A DNA stretch of 64,000 nucleotides from Dyadobacter sp. LHD-138 (GCF_030929615.1 NZ_JAVFVU010000028.1:84896-148895); one strand, 5' to 3'; positions 36,319 through 46,280 are shown, counted from the first letter of the stretch. Numbers and translations: made by a program. The notes: generated from the letters alone by a model not told the origin.

Positions 36319-37249
36319 ACAGTTCGTTTGACTTTTTTGTATCCAGCTTATCGCTATGCATGTAAACGCGGTATCTGAGGTTCATTGTTTTACCAGCACC
36401 CAGTTCCAGCGGCTCATTGTAAAGAATTGCCGGCATGTAAAACACATGTTCGCCTGCTGCATACCAGATATACCAGGGCGAAGGATATCTTGGATTTTTA
36501 GGATGATCGAATATTGTCAACCCTCCTGCTGGTCCGTTAGCAGATCCAAGCTGGGCTGTGATATCCATCCAGTCCGCATTTTCCCCATATCCGGTGAGAT
36601 TTTGGGAATTGGTCCATCCGTTGGATGCTGTAAACACAGGGTTTGTCATCGTGACAGCACCCCGGTATCCCAGTCCGGCATAGCCGCCATGCTGCACTCC
36701 GTTTCTTTTCAGGGTAGGAACACAGTCCAACAAAAGCGGCGTGCCCAGCGCCTTGAAATTCAATTGCCAGTCGATATGATAGTTACCCGACATATCCGGT
36801 GACGATATGGTCAGTATCCTGCGTTCTTTCATGAGCACATCCTTTCCCTCCGGTCCGTATTCCAGGTTAATGGTGATTTTTGCTGAAAAATCGTTATTGA
36901 GCTTCAAATCAACATCCGCGATCTTGCTTCTTCCTTCGGACACCCCATCATGCGTTTCTTCCCAGTAATTTACGTTATTGATCTTGTGCCAGGCGAACCA
37001 TAATCCCCGGTGATGACCGTGGTCGGCAGGCCTTTCCATGGTAAGATCATTGCCTCCTACCCGTAATGGGTGGAAAAATGGTTTATCCTGACTTTTGCTG
37101 AAATTCAGCTGCCACACAACTTTTTCGTCCTGTAACAATGCACAAGTTGAGTCGGATTGCTGCCAACGGTAGCCCTGAGCCAATGATTTAGCTGGGAAAT
37201 ACCATGCTGTCAAACAGTACAGCAGCACCAGATTGAATATTCTTTTCAT
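36296..37249 (-). CDS. PmoA/DUF6807 family secreted protein
   Basis: Start at the ATG at 37249 (MKRIFNLVLLYCLTAWYFPAKSLAQ, a clear signal peptide); the longer frame adds 12 residues. The 317-residue protein has the DUF6807 (PmoA-like) pattern: FHPLRVGGNDLTMERPADHGHHRGLWFAWHKIN, later WMDITAQLG, GGLTIFDHPKNPRYPSPWYIW and a LNLRYR-type strand near the end. The repeated His suggest a metal or sugar site. Despite the PmoA name these are not methane oxygenases; they occur in carbohydrate loci of Bacteroidota and have a galactose-mutarotase-like fold expectation. It lies 46 bases after the split dehydrogenase-cupredoxin gene and ends the second sus operon. Confidence 0.8.
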   Translation of the reverse strand: MKRIFNLVLLYCLTAWYFPAKSLAQGYRWQQSDSTCALLQDEKVVWQLNFSKSQDKPFFHPLRVGGNDLTMERPADHGHHRGLWFAWHKINNVNYWEETHDGVSEGRSKIADVDLKLNNDFSAKITINLEYGPEGKDVLMKERRILTISSPDMSGNYHIDWQLNFKALGTPLLLDCVPTLKRNGVQHGGYAGLGYRGAVTMTNPVFTASNGWTNSQNLTGYGENADWMDITAQLGSANGPAGGLTIFDHPKNPRYPSPWYIWYAAGEHVFYMPAILYNEPLELGAGKTMNLRYRVYMHSDKLDTKKSNELFKQFGKK

Positions 37250-37295
37250 CGTATTTTGCAAGTTTTGTCTATTCTTTAAGCGCAATGCAAGTCCA

Positions 37296-38249
37296 TTACC
37301 GACTCACTTTCATTTCACCTTTCATGATCGTATAATGTCCCGGATAAGTACATATGAATGGGTAGGTGCCTTCTTTCACAGGTGCGGTGAAATAAATAGT
37401 CTCGGATGTTCTCGGTTGTAAAAGGCTGGTATGAATTAAAACTTTGTCGGTCTTGGGAACATATTGCTTCGCAGGCCCGTCCAGGCCCAGATTAAGCGCC
37501 AGCTTCCCTACTTCATCAACAGCACCAGGCTTCACAATGACAAAATTGTGTTGCATATCATCATTGTTATCAAAGGTCAGTTTTACTTTGGAACCGGGTT
37601 TGATATCCATTTTTTCAAGATCAAATCGCAAACCAGGTTTTGTCCCAATTACGAATGTCTGATCCGGGCCATTTTTCCAGGAAGCTGGCATAGCCGTTAC
37701 GTGCTTCTCCATTCCATGCGCTTCGTGATCTGATGTTTTGTTTTCCTGAACTGCTTTTACAGCAGTTACTTTGATCACGTGCTTATCCTGCAAAGAAAGT
37801 CTATCGCCCGAAGGGATTGCGTTGAGCGAATAGTATCCAAAATCATGCAAGAGTGGAGTACCCGCATCAGATTTCAGGTCAGCACATTTGATTTCATGCA
37901 CATATCCCTCACGCAGACCGTCCACGACGAGCCGTACTTTAAGGCCATCCTCTGAAATCCGGATTGCTTTAATGGTGCAATCCTTTTTGTCATAAACCTC
38001 ACTGCCGTATGCCTGGTGATATCGGTAATCGAATCCGGTAATCTGATAACTGGCTGGGTTCTCAGCAGATATTTTGTCAACCGGCGAAGTGAATTCAAGT
38101 TCAAAACCATCCGGTTTTGCTTTGATCGTGCGGAACTCAAAAGGCATTTTCCCAGTCCATTCCAGTTTCTGCAAACCATATCGCTGAGCGGCCTGAGAAT
38201 TCCACCCTCTGTCCGACATTCCTACAAAAAGATCATTGTTCTTTCCCCA
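37296..38249 (-). pseudogene. 3' half of a dehydrogenase-cupredoxin gene, separated by an in-frame stop
   Basis: This frame follows directly after the TAA at 38250-38252 and is in the same reading phase as the upstream half: WGKNNDLFVGMSDRGWNSQA. An internal ATG at 38219 could start a 307-residue product without a signal peptide. The sequence holds an Ig-like segment (FEFRTIKAKPDGFELEFTSPVDK) and then a C-terminal azurin-type cupredoxin domain. That domain has all four type-1 copper ligands: His in MQHNFVIV, then Cys, His and Met in FICTYPGHYTIMKGEM. The expected role is electron transfer from the fused beta-propeller dehydrogenase. Unless the stop is read through or is a sequence error, this half would not be exported. 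Confidence 0.7.
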
Positions 38250-39362
38250 TTACATTCTCAGAATACCTGACATGAAACCTTGTCTGAACGGAAATGCTGC
38301 TCCCTGATATGCACCATTCACCTTTTCCATAAACACACGCATGACATTGGCATGGCCTTCATCACCAATAAAATACTGTCCCTGAAAAGGACCAAACCCT
38401 CCACTGGTGTTATCCTCTGCAAAACCTGCCAGCGATATACCCAGAATACCGTGCGGAAGCCTTACGGACGGTAGTTTCATGCCCGGGATTTTTTTCACAG
38501 CTTCATGAAACATGGGATTGTCCGTAGGGATATCCCCTACCCTGGTTTTCAGGGAGGAACCCGGTTCCCCGGCCGATTTCAATGAAGACGGATGCCCGAA
38601 AAAGTCGTCCTTATCTACCTTGCTGATATAGCCAGTTCCTACCCATCCGCCCTGATTTTCAGTGTAGAAAAGTTCGCCCTTAGCATTTCTACCAATACCG
38701 GCCGGTGAGCGGTAACCTGCTGCAAATGGTGTCACTTTGCCCTCTGGGGTAACTTGCACCATCCATCCTCTCCATAGCGCATGACTCCCCATTTCTCCGA
38801 AAAATGGTTCTGCTCCCTTACCCATACCATTATCGCCCAGGTTGAAATTGATATAAAAATTGCCATCGTCGCCAATCACCGGTCCATGGTTATACTCACA
38901 ATAATTGCCTGAAAGCGGCCAGGTAGCAACTGTTTCAAACAAATCTGCAATACCGTCTTTGTTGGTATCCGTTATTTTCGTCAGTTCAGCCCTTTGTGCT
39001 ACATAAAATGACCCGTCCTTATATGCCAGCCCGAGCGGTTCGTGCAAACCGGATGCAAACAACCTGAAATGAGGTTTGGTCTTGTTTCCCATGGTAGGGT
39101 TATCAACGATCCAGATCTCACCCAGGCGCGTGGACACCGCCATCGCACCATTGGGCAGGCTCGCCAGTCCGCCTACTTCCAATGCCGTTTCTGCCGGGAT
39201 TGGAATAGTGGTAATTTTATAGAAATCGTCTTCTGTTAAAGGTTTGATAGCTGCCCCATGACCTGTGTGCTGCGCCTGCACGCCCACTGCATGCATAAAC
39301 ATAACAGCCAGCAATACATTTCGCATTATCCCGCTCCTGCCTCTTTTTGATTTACTAAACAT
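38250..39362 (-). CDS. 5' half of a PQQ/NHL-type sugar dehydrogenase-like beta-propeller protein (gene split by a stop)
   Basis: This 370-residue piece has a signal peptide. The start is the ATG at 39362, or possibly the one at 39326 (MRNVLLAVMFMHAVGVQAQ), which has AGGAG upstream. The body is a soluble glucose-dehydrogenase-like six-blade propeller: LGEIWIVDNP, GLHEPLGLAYKDGSFYVAQRAELTKITD, GDDGNFYINFNLGD, YRSPAGIGRNAKGELFYTENQG. It ends at GFMSGILRM followed by TAA, in the middle of the last propeller blade, and the frame then continues without shift for 317 codons. The intact protein would be about 688 residues. A CAA-to-TAA change is one possible origin. It is 19 bases after the DUF1080-like gene in the sus operon. 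Confidence 0.7.
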   Translation of the reverse strand: MFSKSKRGRSGIMRNVLLAVMFMHAVGVQAQHTGHGAAIKPLTEDDFYKITTIPIPAETALEVGGLASLPNGAMAVSTRLGEIWIVDNPTMGNKTKPHFRLFASGLHEPLGLAYKDGSFYVAQRAELTKITDTNKDGIADLFETVATWPLSGNYCEYNHGPVIGDDGNFYINFNLGDNGMGKGAEPFFGEMGSHALWRGWMVQVTPEGKVTPFAAGYRSPAGIGRNAKGELFYTENQGGWVGTGYISKVDKDDFFGHPSSLKSAGEPGSSLKTRVGDIPTDNPMFHEAVKKIPGMKLPSVRLPHGILGISLAGFAEDNTSGGFGPFQGQYFIGDEGHANVMRVFMEKVNGAYQGAAFPFRQGFMSGILRM

Positions 39363-39381
39363 ATTTTATTTTTTTATCGCA

Positions 39382-40845
39382 TTACCAAATAAGCGTATAA
39401 TTGAAATCATGATCCAGTACCGAACCGGAAAGGATCAATTCCTGCCCGTTTGCTGATTTTCTGATCACTGGTTTTAACTTTTTATCGCCGACTAGTTTGA
39501 TGTAGTACTGATTATCACCAATCACATATAAATCATTGCCGAGCGAGGTGATGCTAGCCCCTTCGGCCAGCCGCAGCCACAGGTTGTTGGAAATTTTTCC
39601 GGAAGTAATTTTCAGCGAACGCGTCAAACTGTTGTCCCGCTCTTTTGGCAAAAAGCTGTCTTCCAGCTGCATATCACCAACCCGATACATAAAGGTAGGA
39701 TTGCCGTCGGCAGCCAGTTTGTAGCCCTTGAAGCGGAATGTGTCTCCTGCCACATCTGGCCAGGGTTCGTTTGCATCATGAAGCATTGCAAAAGTGGGCA
39801 CGGGCCGTACTTCTATTTTACTTCCGACCGGCTTGGCAACCTGGTATTCACCTCTGTCCGTCCACATGGAAGTAGCATCAATAAACCCGCCTTTCCAGAA
39901 ATTGATCATTGCTCCCTGAGAAAGATCCATAGCGTAATGAACGCCTTGCGGGTTCCCTACTGCCGTACAGAAGGTTTTTTTCTTACCTTCAAATTCGATA
40001 AAACATCTTTGAACAATCGTCTTTCCCAATGGACTGACGATAATCGGTCGATCACGTATGTTTGTTCCGGCTTCTGGTTTTATCAGACTGGCAAAGTCTC
40101 CGTTGGGGGGAATCATATACCGGATATCCTTCAGTGCCATGACGCTGTTGCTCGCGAAAATAAGCGCACCTGTCGCAGCTTCGCCCGCCAGGGGACTATT
40201 CTTTGACGGGCCGGATAATCCCAGGTTCTCATAAATTACCACCCCGTTTAGCGTTACTCTGGCAAAAGCGGCATGACCAATTTTGTTATTCTGCTTGTCG
40301 AACCTTGGAGCGCGGAACATGACCTGCATATGTTGCCACAATCCCGGTGCACGGCAGACATTCATTCTCGCCGGCGTCACCATAGATGTAGGGCCATCTG
40401 CATTTTCGAGCACGGTGCCACATACATCCGTTCCGGATTTCCCTTTCGTCCAGCTGTCAGTCAAGCTAATGCCATACCGCCCCTGGAAATAAACAGTGGC
40501 AGAGGCCCCTTGCGCGAGCATGAAATTGAATTCAACGGACATATCGCCGAATTCGTTCGCCGACGAAAGATAATCGGTTTCCTTTCCGGCGGTGGTATGG
40601 ACTACTTTTCCTGTGCCATCGGTAACATTGTTTTTGTAGGTTGCGTTGAGACCGAAGGAAACGCCACCCGCGATTTTCCACTTGTCGGATGGTTTCTTGA
40701 AAAAAGAAAAACTTTCCAACGGGATCTGGGTATACTTTTCGGCGCCGACTATTTCCTGTCCCTTTACTTGGGTGCATAGCACGAATGCCAGCACACAAGT
40801 AAACAGTGACTTAAAGGGGATGCTAAATGAATTTGTTACTGTCAT
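39382..40845 (-). CDS. Secreted DUF1080-like (LamG/3-keto-disaccharide hydrolase type) protein
   Basis: Start at the ATG at 40845 (MTVTNSFSIPFKSLFTC, signal up to QVKGQ); the longer frame uses TTG. The 487-residue protein starts its mature part with a DUF1080-type jelly roll: FGDMSVEFNFMLAQGASATVYFQGRYGISL, a CGTVLEN segment, LWQHMQVMFRAPRFD, and ARVTLNGVVIYENLGLSG. The C-terminal ~230 residues are a separate beta-rich region with no clear family. DUF1080 proteins act on glycosides, and some members cleave 3-keto-glycosides. It follows susD by 11 bases. Confidence 0.75.
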   Translation of the reverse strand: MTVTNSFSIPFKSLFTCVLAFVLCTQVKGQEIVGAEKYTQIPLESFSFFKKPSDKWKIAGGVSFGLNATYKNNVTDGTGKVVHTTAGKETDYLSSANEFGDMSVEFNFMLAQGASATVYFQGRYGISLTDSWTKGKSGTDVCGTVLENADGPTSMVTPARMNVCRAPGLWQHMQVMFRAPRFDKQNNKIGHAAFARVTLNGVVIYENLGLSGPSKNSPLAGEAATGALIFASNSVMALKDIRYMIPPNGDFASLIKPEAGTNIRDRPIIVSPLGKTIVQRCFIEFEGKKKTFCTAVGNPQGVHYAMDLSQGAMINFWKGGFIDATSMWTDRGEYQVAKPVGSKIEVRPVPTFAMLHDANEPWPDVAGDTFRFKGYKLAADGNPTFMYRVGDMQLEDSFLPKERDNSLTRSLKITSGKISNNLWLRLAEGASITSLGNDLYVIGDNQYYIKLVGDKKLKPVIRKSANGQELILSGSVLDHDFNYTLIW

Positions 40846-40856
40846 ATGGTTTGTAA

Positions 40857-42296
40857 TCAATAACCTGGATTTTGCAACAGGCTTTTGTTGTTATCAATCT
40901 CGCGTTGCGGGATCGGGAAATACTTATTAAATTCTTTAAAGACTCCGGTTCCACTATTATATCCTACAAGAGGACCAGAGATAGCAGTGTTCGTTCTGAG
41001 CATATCAAACCAGCGATTGTTCTCATAGCACAACTCCCAGGAGCGTTCTTTGAGCACCGCCTGCCTGAACGAATCTTTGTCTGCCGCAGAAACCTCTCCG
41101 AGTTTGGCTCTTTTCCGCACCAGATTGATCGCATTTTTTGCTTTCGCAGTTGGTCCGTTCACTTCATTTTCTGCCTCGGCCAGGATCAGCAATGTTTCTG
41201 CAAAACGAATCCGGGTAAAGTTCTCGCTGGACCCACCTGCTGCGCCTGTATCAAAATACTTGAAAATGTGCGGCTCAAAGGTGACAATTCCAGAGCCATT
41301 CGCTGCGGGGTATTGCGTATAAAAATTGACTGCCTTGCGCTGGTCTCCATCCTGGAAAGATTGGTAAAAATCATTGGTAGGCGTAATGGCACCGAACTCT
41401 TCTATCCCAGCTTGAATACCACGATAACGTGGCAAAAACCAGGAGTGGAAATTACTCGAATTAATGACTTTATCGAATTGAATTGAAAAGATATGTTCCT
41501 TCCCATTCTTGGTTGCCACCTTGTAGTTATCGCCATAGTCGTCAAAAAGACTATAAACCCCTGAATTGACAACCTCCTCCGCCTTACTCGCCGCAGCTGC
41601 CCAGTTCTTTTGAGTCAGGTAAACTTTCGCCAGCAGGGTTTGTGCAGCACCTTTAGAAGCCCTGCCCTGATCAACGTTTTGTATGGTTACCGGCAACGCC
41701 TTTTCGGCCTCTATCAGATCTTGAACGATCAGTTCATAAATCTTTTCTTCACTGTCCCGCGCTACCTTCACGTCCGTTACTTCGGCAGTAGGTTTGGAGA
41801 TCAACGGCACTCCTCCAAAAAGACGCACCAGATCAAAATAAAAGTAAGCTCTGCAAAAACGTGCTTCCGCCAGTATCCTGTTTTGCTCTCCTAAATCCAT
41901 TTTGATCTCAGGAACATACTTAAGGACCGTATTTGCAGCATTGATTCCTTGATAGGAATATTGCCACCACAATCTGAAATGCCGGACTGCCGGATCAAAA
42001 TTAAAAGCATCCAGACGATCCTGATCGATCACAGAGACACCTACGCCGGAATTGGCCTGATCAGTTGGCATTTCGAGCATAAAGAAAGGACTTTCGCCAT
42101 AGGCAACGCCGCTGTAAAATCTTGGCAGGATTGCATACACTGCGTTAATTGCGCTAATCGCATCCTGACTGTTGCGGTAATATGCCCCCGGACTGATAAA
42201 CGATTCCGGTTGCTCCTTCAAAAACTCCTGGCATGAGGACATACCGAAAGTCAGGGCAGCAAAAGTAATAGTTTTTAATATAATACCTGATTTCAT
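40857..42296 (-). CDS. SusD/RagB family outer-membrane lipoprotein
   Basis: This 479-residue lipoprotein (ILKTITFAALTFGMSSC, lipid Cys 22) has the SusD_RagB organisation: NRILAEARFCRAYFYFDLVRLFGGVPLI, DLIEAEKALP, TLLAKVYLTQKNWAAAASKAEEV, and a C-terminal part with RFAETLLILAEAENEVNG, LKERSWELCYENNRWFDMLRT and terminal QNPGY. It pairs with the SusC gene 28 bases upstream. The ligand is unknown. Confidence 0.95.
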   Translation of the reverse strand: MKSGIILKTITFAALTFGMSSCQEFLKEQPESFISPGAYYRNSQDAISAINAVYAILPRFYSGVAYGESPFFMLEMPTDQANSGVGVSVIDQDRLDAFNFDPAVRHFRLWWQYSYQGINAANTVLKYVPEIKMDLGEQNRILAEARFCRAYFYFDLVRLFGGVPLISKPTAEVTDVKVARDSEEKIYELIVQDLIEAEKALPVTIQNVDQGRASKGAAQTLLAKVYLTQKNWAAAASKAEEVVNSGVYSLFDDYGDNYKVATKNGKEHIFSIQFDKVINSSNFHSWFLPRYRGIQAGIEEFGAITPTNDFYQSFQDGDQRKAVNFYTQYPAANGSGIVTFEPHIFKYFDTGAAGGSSENFTRIRFAETLLILAEAENEVNGPTAKAKNAINLVRKRAKLGEVSAADKDSFRQAVLKERSWELCYENNRWFDMLRTNTAISGPLVGYNSGTGVFKEFNKYFPIPQREIDNNKSLLQNPGY

Positions 42297-42324
42297 GATA
42301 TCTGAATTATGATAAACGACAAGA

Positions 42325-45318
42325 TTACAATGTAATGTTTACTGAGGCCGTGAACATACGCGGCGTGGGGTAGCTGCTAAACTCGATCCCTTGTCCGAAG
42401 TTGCCTGAGTAGGTACTTACTTCTGGGTTGTAACCACCGTATTTTGTAATCAAAAAGAAATTCTGGACGCTTAGCGAGAGGTTGGCACTTCTGAACCAAT
42501 TGCGCTCTTCAGGTGTGAACCGATAGCTTACGGAGAGATTTTTACCGCGAATAAATGCACCGCTTTCTACATGTCTGGTAGATAATCGTAAGTCACTGTT
42601 CTTCCGAACCTTCGCAATGGTGTTGCTCGGATTCTCCGGTGTCCATCTGTCAAGCAACGTAGCGTAGCTGTTTGCCTGCGTTTGTCTGTCTTCCAGTACG
42701 ATTGGATTCAGGTTCATGTTATCATTTCCCTGCACGCCCTGAATTTGAAGATCCAAGGTGAATTTCTTGTAGGAAATCCGGTTCGACAATCCGAAAATGT
42801 ATTTTGGGTTCGTGTTACCGATGATGGCCTGGTCTTTTGAATCAATGGCACCATCTCCGTTCATATCCTTGTAGCGGATATCTCCGGGCTGAGCGTTGGG
42901 CTGAGCGCTATTTTTAACTTCTTCCACATTTTGGAAAATACCGTCACGCGTCCAACCCCACAGCGACCCGATCGGCTTTCCTACTCTCAGAATATTCGTT
43001 TCTGTTACGAAATTCGGGCCTGGATAAATATCATCCCCTTCTGGTCCAAGAGCGAGTACTTTGTTTCTGTTAAAAGAAATATTGGCATCGGTCGTCCATG
43101 AAACAGCACCACGGGTATTTTCCGTGCTCACCATCAGCTCGATCCCTTTATTGGCAACTTTACCAATATTTTTGAAAATAGAACTGTAACCAGTAGTAAA
43201 TGGCAATGGTGTATTCAAAAGAAGGTCACGGGTTTCTTTATAATAGGCGTCGGCTGTAAAGGTGATCCGGTTGTCGAGCATACTCAGATCGATACCAAAG
43301 TCAGTCTGCGATGTTTTTTCCCATTTCAGACCCGGATTAGGCACTGTACCTGGTCCAAGACCAATTGCCCGTTGCCCGCCGACGATATACGTAAATGTGG
43401 ACAGGGACGAAATGGATTGATAAACACCTACTTCCTGATTTCCCGTAATCCCATAACTCGCGCGAAACTTCAGGTCGTTGATCAACTTTTGCTTTTGCAT
43501 AAACTTCTCCTGGCTTATCCGCCACGCAAATGCTCCCGAAGGGAAAAAACCATACTTGTTGCTGGCTCCAAATTTAGACGAACCATCAACCCGTGTAGTT
43601 AATGTAAACAGATATTTGTCGTCCAGGAAGTAATTAATCCGGCCTAAATAAGAATTCAGCGACCATTGGTATGCATTCGATTGGGGTGGGTTTGGACGAT
43701 CACCTACCCCGAGGTTATTGAATTGAAAGAAATTATCGTTAAAACCTCTGCTGGAAGCTTCCACCGATTCTCTTTTAAACTTTTGCCATGTAATACCAGC
43801 CAGTAAATTCAGCTCATGGCGATTATTTATTAACTTATTGTAGCTCAGTGTATTTTCATTCTGCCAAGAGAAATTATTGATATTACCAACCAAGGCGTAA
43901 CCCCGATCAGCCCGGCTTCTACGCAAAGTACTAGGACTGTAATAATTCCTTTTTGTATCGTGGATATCAGCTCCGGCACTCACTTTCAACTTCAAACCCT
44001 GGGCCAGTTCATATTCTGCGAAGAGGTTACCCATTACCCGGTTAATCGTGTGAATGTCCTTGATTTCCGTCAGGATGGCAACCGGATTGTCAGTCCCTTC
44101 ACCGCCCGGATGATCTGAACTGTTAGAATAAGTACCGTCTGCGTACTTAACAGGCAGGAAAGGGAACATTTCCAACATTGCGCGACTTGCATTCAGTCCG
44201 CCATTGTCGGTATCGATTTTGTGGTCCTTCGCCCTGTTGATGGTAAGACTGGTACTAACTTTCAGTTTTTTGGTAACCTGATTGTCGAGATTGAGCCGCA
44301 TATTGACCCTGTTCAACTGAGAACCAAGCATAATCCCCTGCTCATCGAGATAGCCCAGCGCTACACCGTATCTATTTTGTTCATTACCTCCATAGATCCC
44401 CAACTGATGATTCTGTCTGAAGGCCGTGCGCGTAGCTTCTTTCTGCCAGTCTGTGTCAAATTCGGGGTTAGCGATCTGGGCCTGGGTAAACTGAGGCTTT
44501 AATCCGGAATTGGTATAGGCTTCATTTTCCATCTGCATATACTGGGAAGCATTGAGCATAGGAATCTTTCTGGCCATGGTAGCTAGCCCGAACTGCCCCG
44601 AATAGCTGATCTGGGCCTTTCCTGCCTTACCTCTTTTGGTCGAGATCAGGACTACACCATTCGCACCACGTGCCCCATAAATAGAAGTCGAGGAAGCATC
44701 TTTAAGAATTTCCATCGATTCGATGTCATTCGGGTTGATATACTGAAGACCATCAACACCGATAATACCATCAACCACGTAAAGCGGCTCATTCGTGGCA
44801 CTAATGGAGTTACTGCCACGGATCCGGATGGAAATATTTCCTCCCGGCGCAGCTGAATTATTCATTACCTGCACACCAGGTACCCGTCCCTGAATGGCCT
44901 CACCTGCACTTGTGATGGGTCTACTTTGTATCGTTTCCGCGTTGATAGACGAGACCGATCCCGTGATATCTTTCCGCTTTTGCGCACCATAACCCACTAC
45001 CACCATTTCTTCGAGGTTCATTTGCCCCGGTTGAAGTGTCACTTGCACAGAAGTCCGTCCCGCCAGCGAGACCTCTTCTGTTTTATATCCGATAAAAGAA
45101 ACAACCAGGACAGCATTTGCCTCTGGCACCGAGATCGTAAAATTACCACCAGGGCCGGACTGCGTGCCCAGGTTACTGCCTTTTACGATAATGTTGGCCC
45201 CGGGAACCGGGCCACTGGGATCCTTAATTGTTCCCTGGACCGATATCTGCCCGAATGATTCTTGTCCGAGCAAAAAAATAATCCATAAAAGCGAACTTGA
45301 CAATAGTCGTTTTAGCAT
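42325..45318 (-). CDS. SusC/RagA TonB-dependent outer-membrane transporter
   Basis: This 997-residue protein has a signal (MLKRLLSSSLLWIIFLLG). A carboxypeptidase-regulatory-like domain follows (VQGTIKDPSGPVPGANIIVKG), then a SusC plug (LEEMVVVGYGAQKRKDITGSVSS, NDIESMEILKDASSTSIYGARGANG) and a barrel ending FTASVNITL. It has no N-terminal STN domain, unlike the other two SusC proteins here. That fits the absence of a sigma/FecR pair in this cluster; control is more likely by an AraC regulator or another factor. It starts 75 bases after the sugar phosphate isomerase gene, with a hairpin in the gap. Confidence 0.95.
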   Translation of the reverse strand: MLKRLLSSSLLWIIFLLGQESFGQISVQGTIKDPSGPVPGANIIVKGSNLGTQSGPGGNFTISVPEANAVLVVSFIGYKTEEVSLAGRTSVQVTLQPGQMNLEEMVVVGYGAQKRKDITGSVSSINAETIQSRPITSAGEAIQGRVPGVQVMNNSAAPGGNISIRIRGSNSISATNEPLYVVDGIIGVDGLQYINPNDIESMEILKDASSTSIYGARGANGVVLISTKRGKAGKAQISYSGQFGLATMARKIPMLNASQYMQMENEAYTNSGLKPQFTQAQIANPEFDTDWQKEATRTAFRQNHQLGIYGGNEQNRYGVALGYLDEQGIMLGSQLNRVNMRLNLDNQVTKKLKVSTSLTINRAKDHKIDTDNGGLNASRAMLEMFPFLPVKYADGTYSNSSDHPGGEGTDNPVAILTEIKDIHTINRVMGNLFAEYELAQGLKLKVSAGADIHDTKRNYYSPSTLRRSRADRGYALVGNINNFSWQNENTLSYNKLINNRHELNLLAGITWQKFKRESVEASSRGFNDNFFQFNNLGVGDRPNPPQSNAYQWSLNSYLGRINYFLDDKYLFTLTTRVDGSSKFGASNKYGFFPSGAFAWRISQEKFMQKQKLINDLKFRASYGITGNQEVGVYQSISSLSTFTYIVGGQRAIGLGPGTVPNPGLKWEKTSQTDFGIDLSMLDNRITFTADAYYKETRDLLLNTPLPFTTGYSSIFKNIGKVANKGIELMVSTENTRGAVSWTTDANISFNRNKVLALGPEGDDIYPGPNFVTETNILRVGKPIGSLWGWTRDGIFQNVEEVKNSAQPNAQPGDIRYKDMNGDGAIDSKDQAIIGNTNPKYIFGLSNRISYKKFTLDLQIQGVQGNDNMNLNPIVLEDRQTQANSYATLLDRWTPENPSNTIAKVRKNSDLRLSTRHVESGAFIRGKNLSVSYRFTPEERNWFRSANLSLSVQNFFLITKYGGYNPEVSTYSGNFGQGIEFSSYPTPRMFTASVNITL

Positions 45319-45368
45319 TTCATCAATGATTAGGTTGGGTTAAAAAAAATCAGGATAATGTATGGAAG

Positions 45369-45390
45369 GAAAGGGCAAAATTGCCCTTTC
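45369..45390 (-). terminator. Hairpin between isomerase gene and susC
   Basis: GAAAGGGCAA (45369-45378) and TTGCCCTTTC (45381-45390) form a perfect 10-base stem with a 2-base gap, 3 bases after the isomerase stop. It is a likely terminator or attenuator ahead of susC. Confidence 0.6.
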
Positions 45391-45393
45391 GTA

Positions 45394-46242
45394 TTAATCG
45401 TTTAACAGGCGGTTCCCAAGCACTTTTCTTAAATAGGTCAGACTCCGTTCTGCTTCGTCCAATTTACCGCACTCCACGCTCAGGAATATCTCACGGTCAA
45501 CAGGTTCCATAATTCCGAAAACCCTTTCCCAATCCACCATTCCTTCTCCGCAAGCACAACCTACCGGCGTGCCGGTCACACTTCCTCTATCCTGATTACT
45601 TTGCTGCAGGCTAATATCTTTGGCATGAATGTGCAAAACACGGTCTTTTACCATAGTCAACCCGTCATAAGGATCTTCAACACCAGCCAGGTAAGAATTA
45701 CCGGTATCCCAGTTTACACCGATCCAGGGAGAGGGAACTAGATCCACTATACGCAGCAATCCTTCCGCGGTTTTAGTATAAACCCCGTGCGGTTCTATGC
45801 AAATGTATTTCTTGTGACGTTTCGCTACCATGGCAGCCTTTGTCAGGGTATACTTCATGGTTTGATGTGCAAAATCATCATCCATCCAATCCGGTTTTAC
45901 CATTTCGTCAGAATTGACGAAAGAAGCTCCAACGGCGTCTGCAAATATGATTGCTCTTGTCAGGCGGGGAACCGCAGCCTCCGGCTTCATTAAGGGGCTA
46001 TGGCCACTTATACTGCTAACTTTTATATTGTACTTATCACAAATCTCCTTCATGAGCAGTGTATCTTCTTCCATAGAAAAGGAATGGAAATATTCAACCT
46101 CGCTCAAAAGCTCCCAGCCCGTATGAACCATAGGTTCTACATAACGGTACCCCATTTCCGATGCTAACTTCACACCTGCTTCGAAACTCATGTCGGAGCT
46201 TCTGCAATACTCCATGTTAAGACTGACTCTAAATTTTGCCAT
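45394..46242 (-). CDS. Sugar phosphate isomerase/epimerase (xylose isomerase-like TIM barrel)
   Basis: This 282-residue cytoplasmic protein matches the AP endonuclease 2/xylose isomerase-like TIM-barrel family. The expected metal ligands are present along the sequence: Glu in YICIEPHGVY, Asp in VNWDTGNS, His in LHIHAKDI, and Glu in FLSVECGKL. Such proteins epimerise or isomerise sugars or keto-sugars, and related ones work with Gfo/Idh/MocA oxidoreductases in inositol or 3-keto-sugar metabolism. It is the first gene of the second sus cluster. A 16-base palindrome lies 22 bases upstream of its start. Confidence 0.85.
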   Translation of the reverse strand: MAKFRVSLNMEYCRSSDMSFEAGVKLASEMGYRYVEPMVHTGWELLSEVEYFHSFSMEEDTLLMKEICDKYNIKVSSISGHSPLMKPEAAVPRLTRAIIFADAVGASFVNSDEMVKPDWMDDDFAHQTMKYTLTKAAMVAKRHKKYICIEPHGVYTKTAEGLLRIVDLVPSPWIGVNWDTGNSYLAGVEDPYDGLTMVKDRVLHIHAKDISLQQSNQDRGSVTGTPVGCACGEGMVDWERVFGIMEPVDREIFLSVECGKLDEAERSLTYLRKVLGNRLLND

Positions 46243-46264
46243 TTTACTAATATTAATAATAATT

Positions 46265-46280
46265 TAATATTGCAATATTA
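46265..46280. promoter_or_regulatory. 16-base perfect palindrome, likely operator
   Basis: TAATATTGCAATATTA is a perfect palindrome located 22-38 bases upstream of the isomerase ATG. Position and symmetry suit binding by a dimeric regulator controlling the second sus cluster. Confidence 0.45.
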
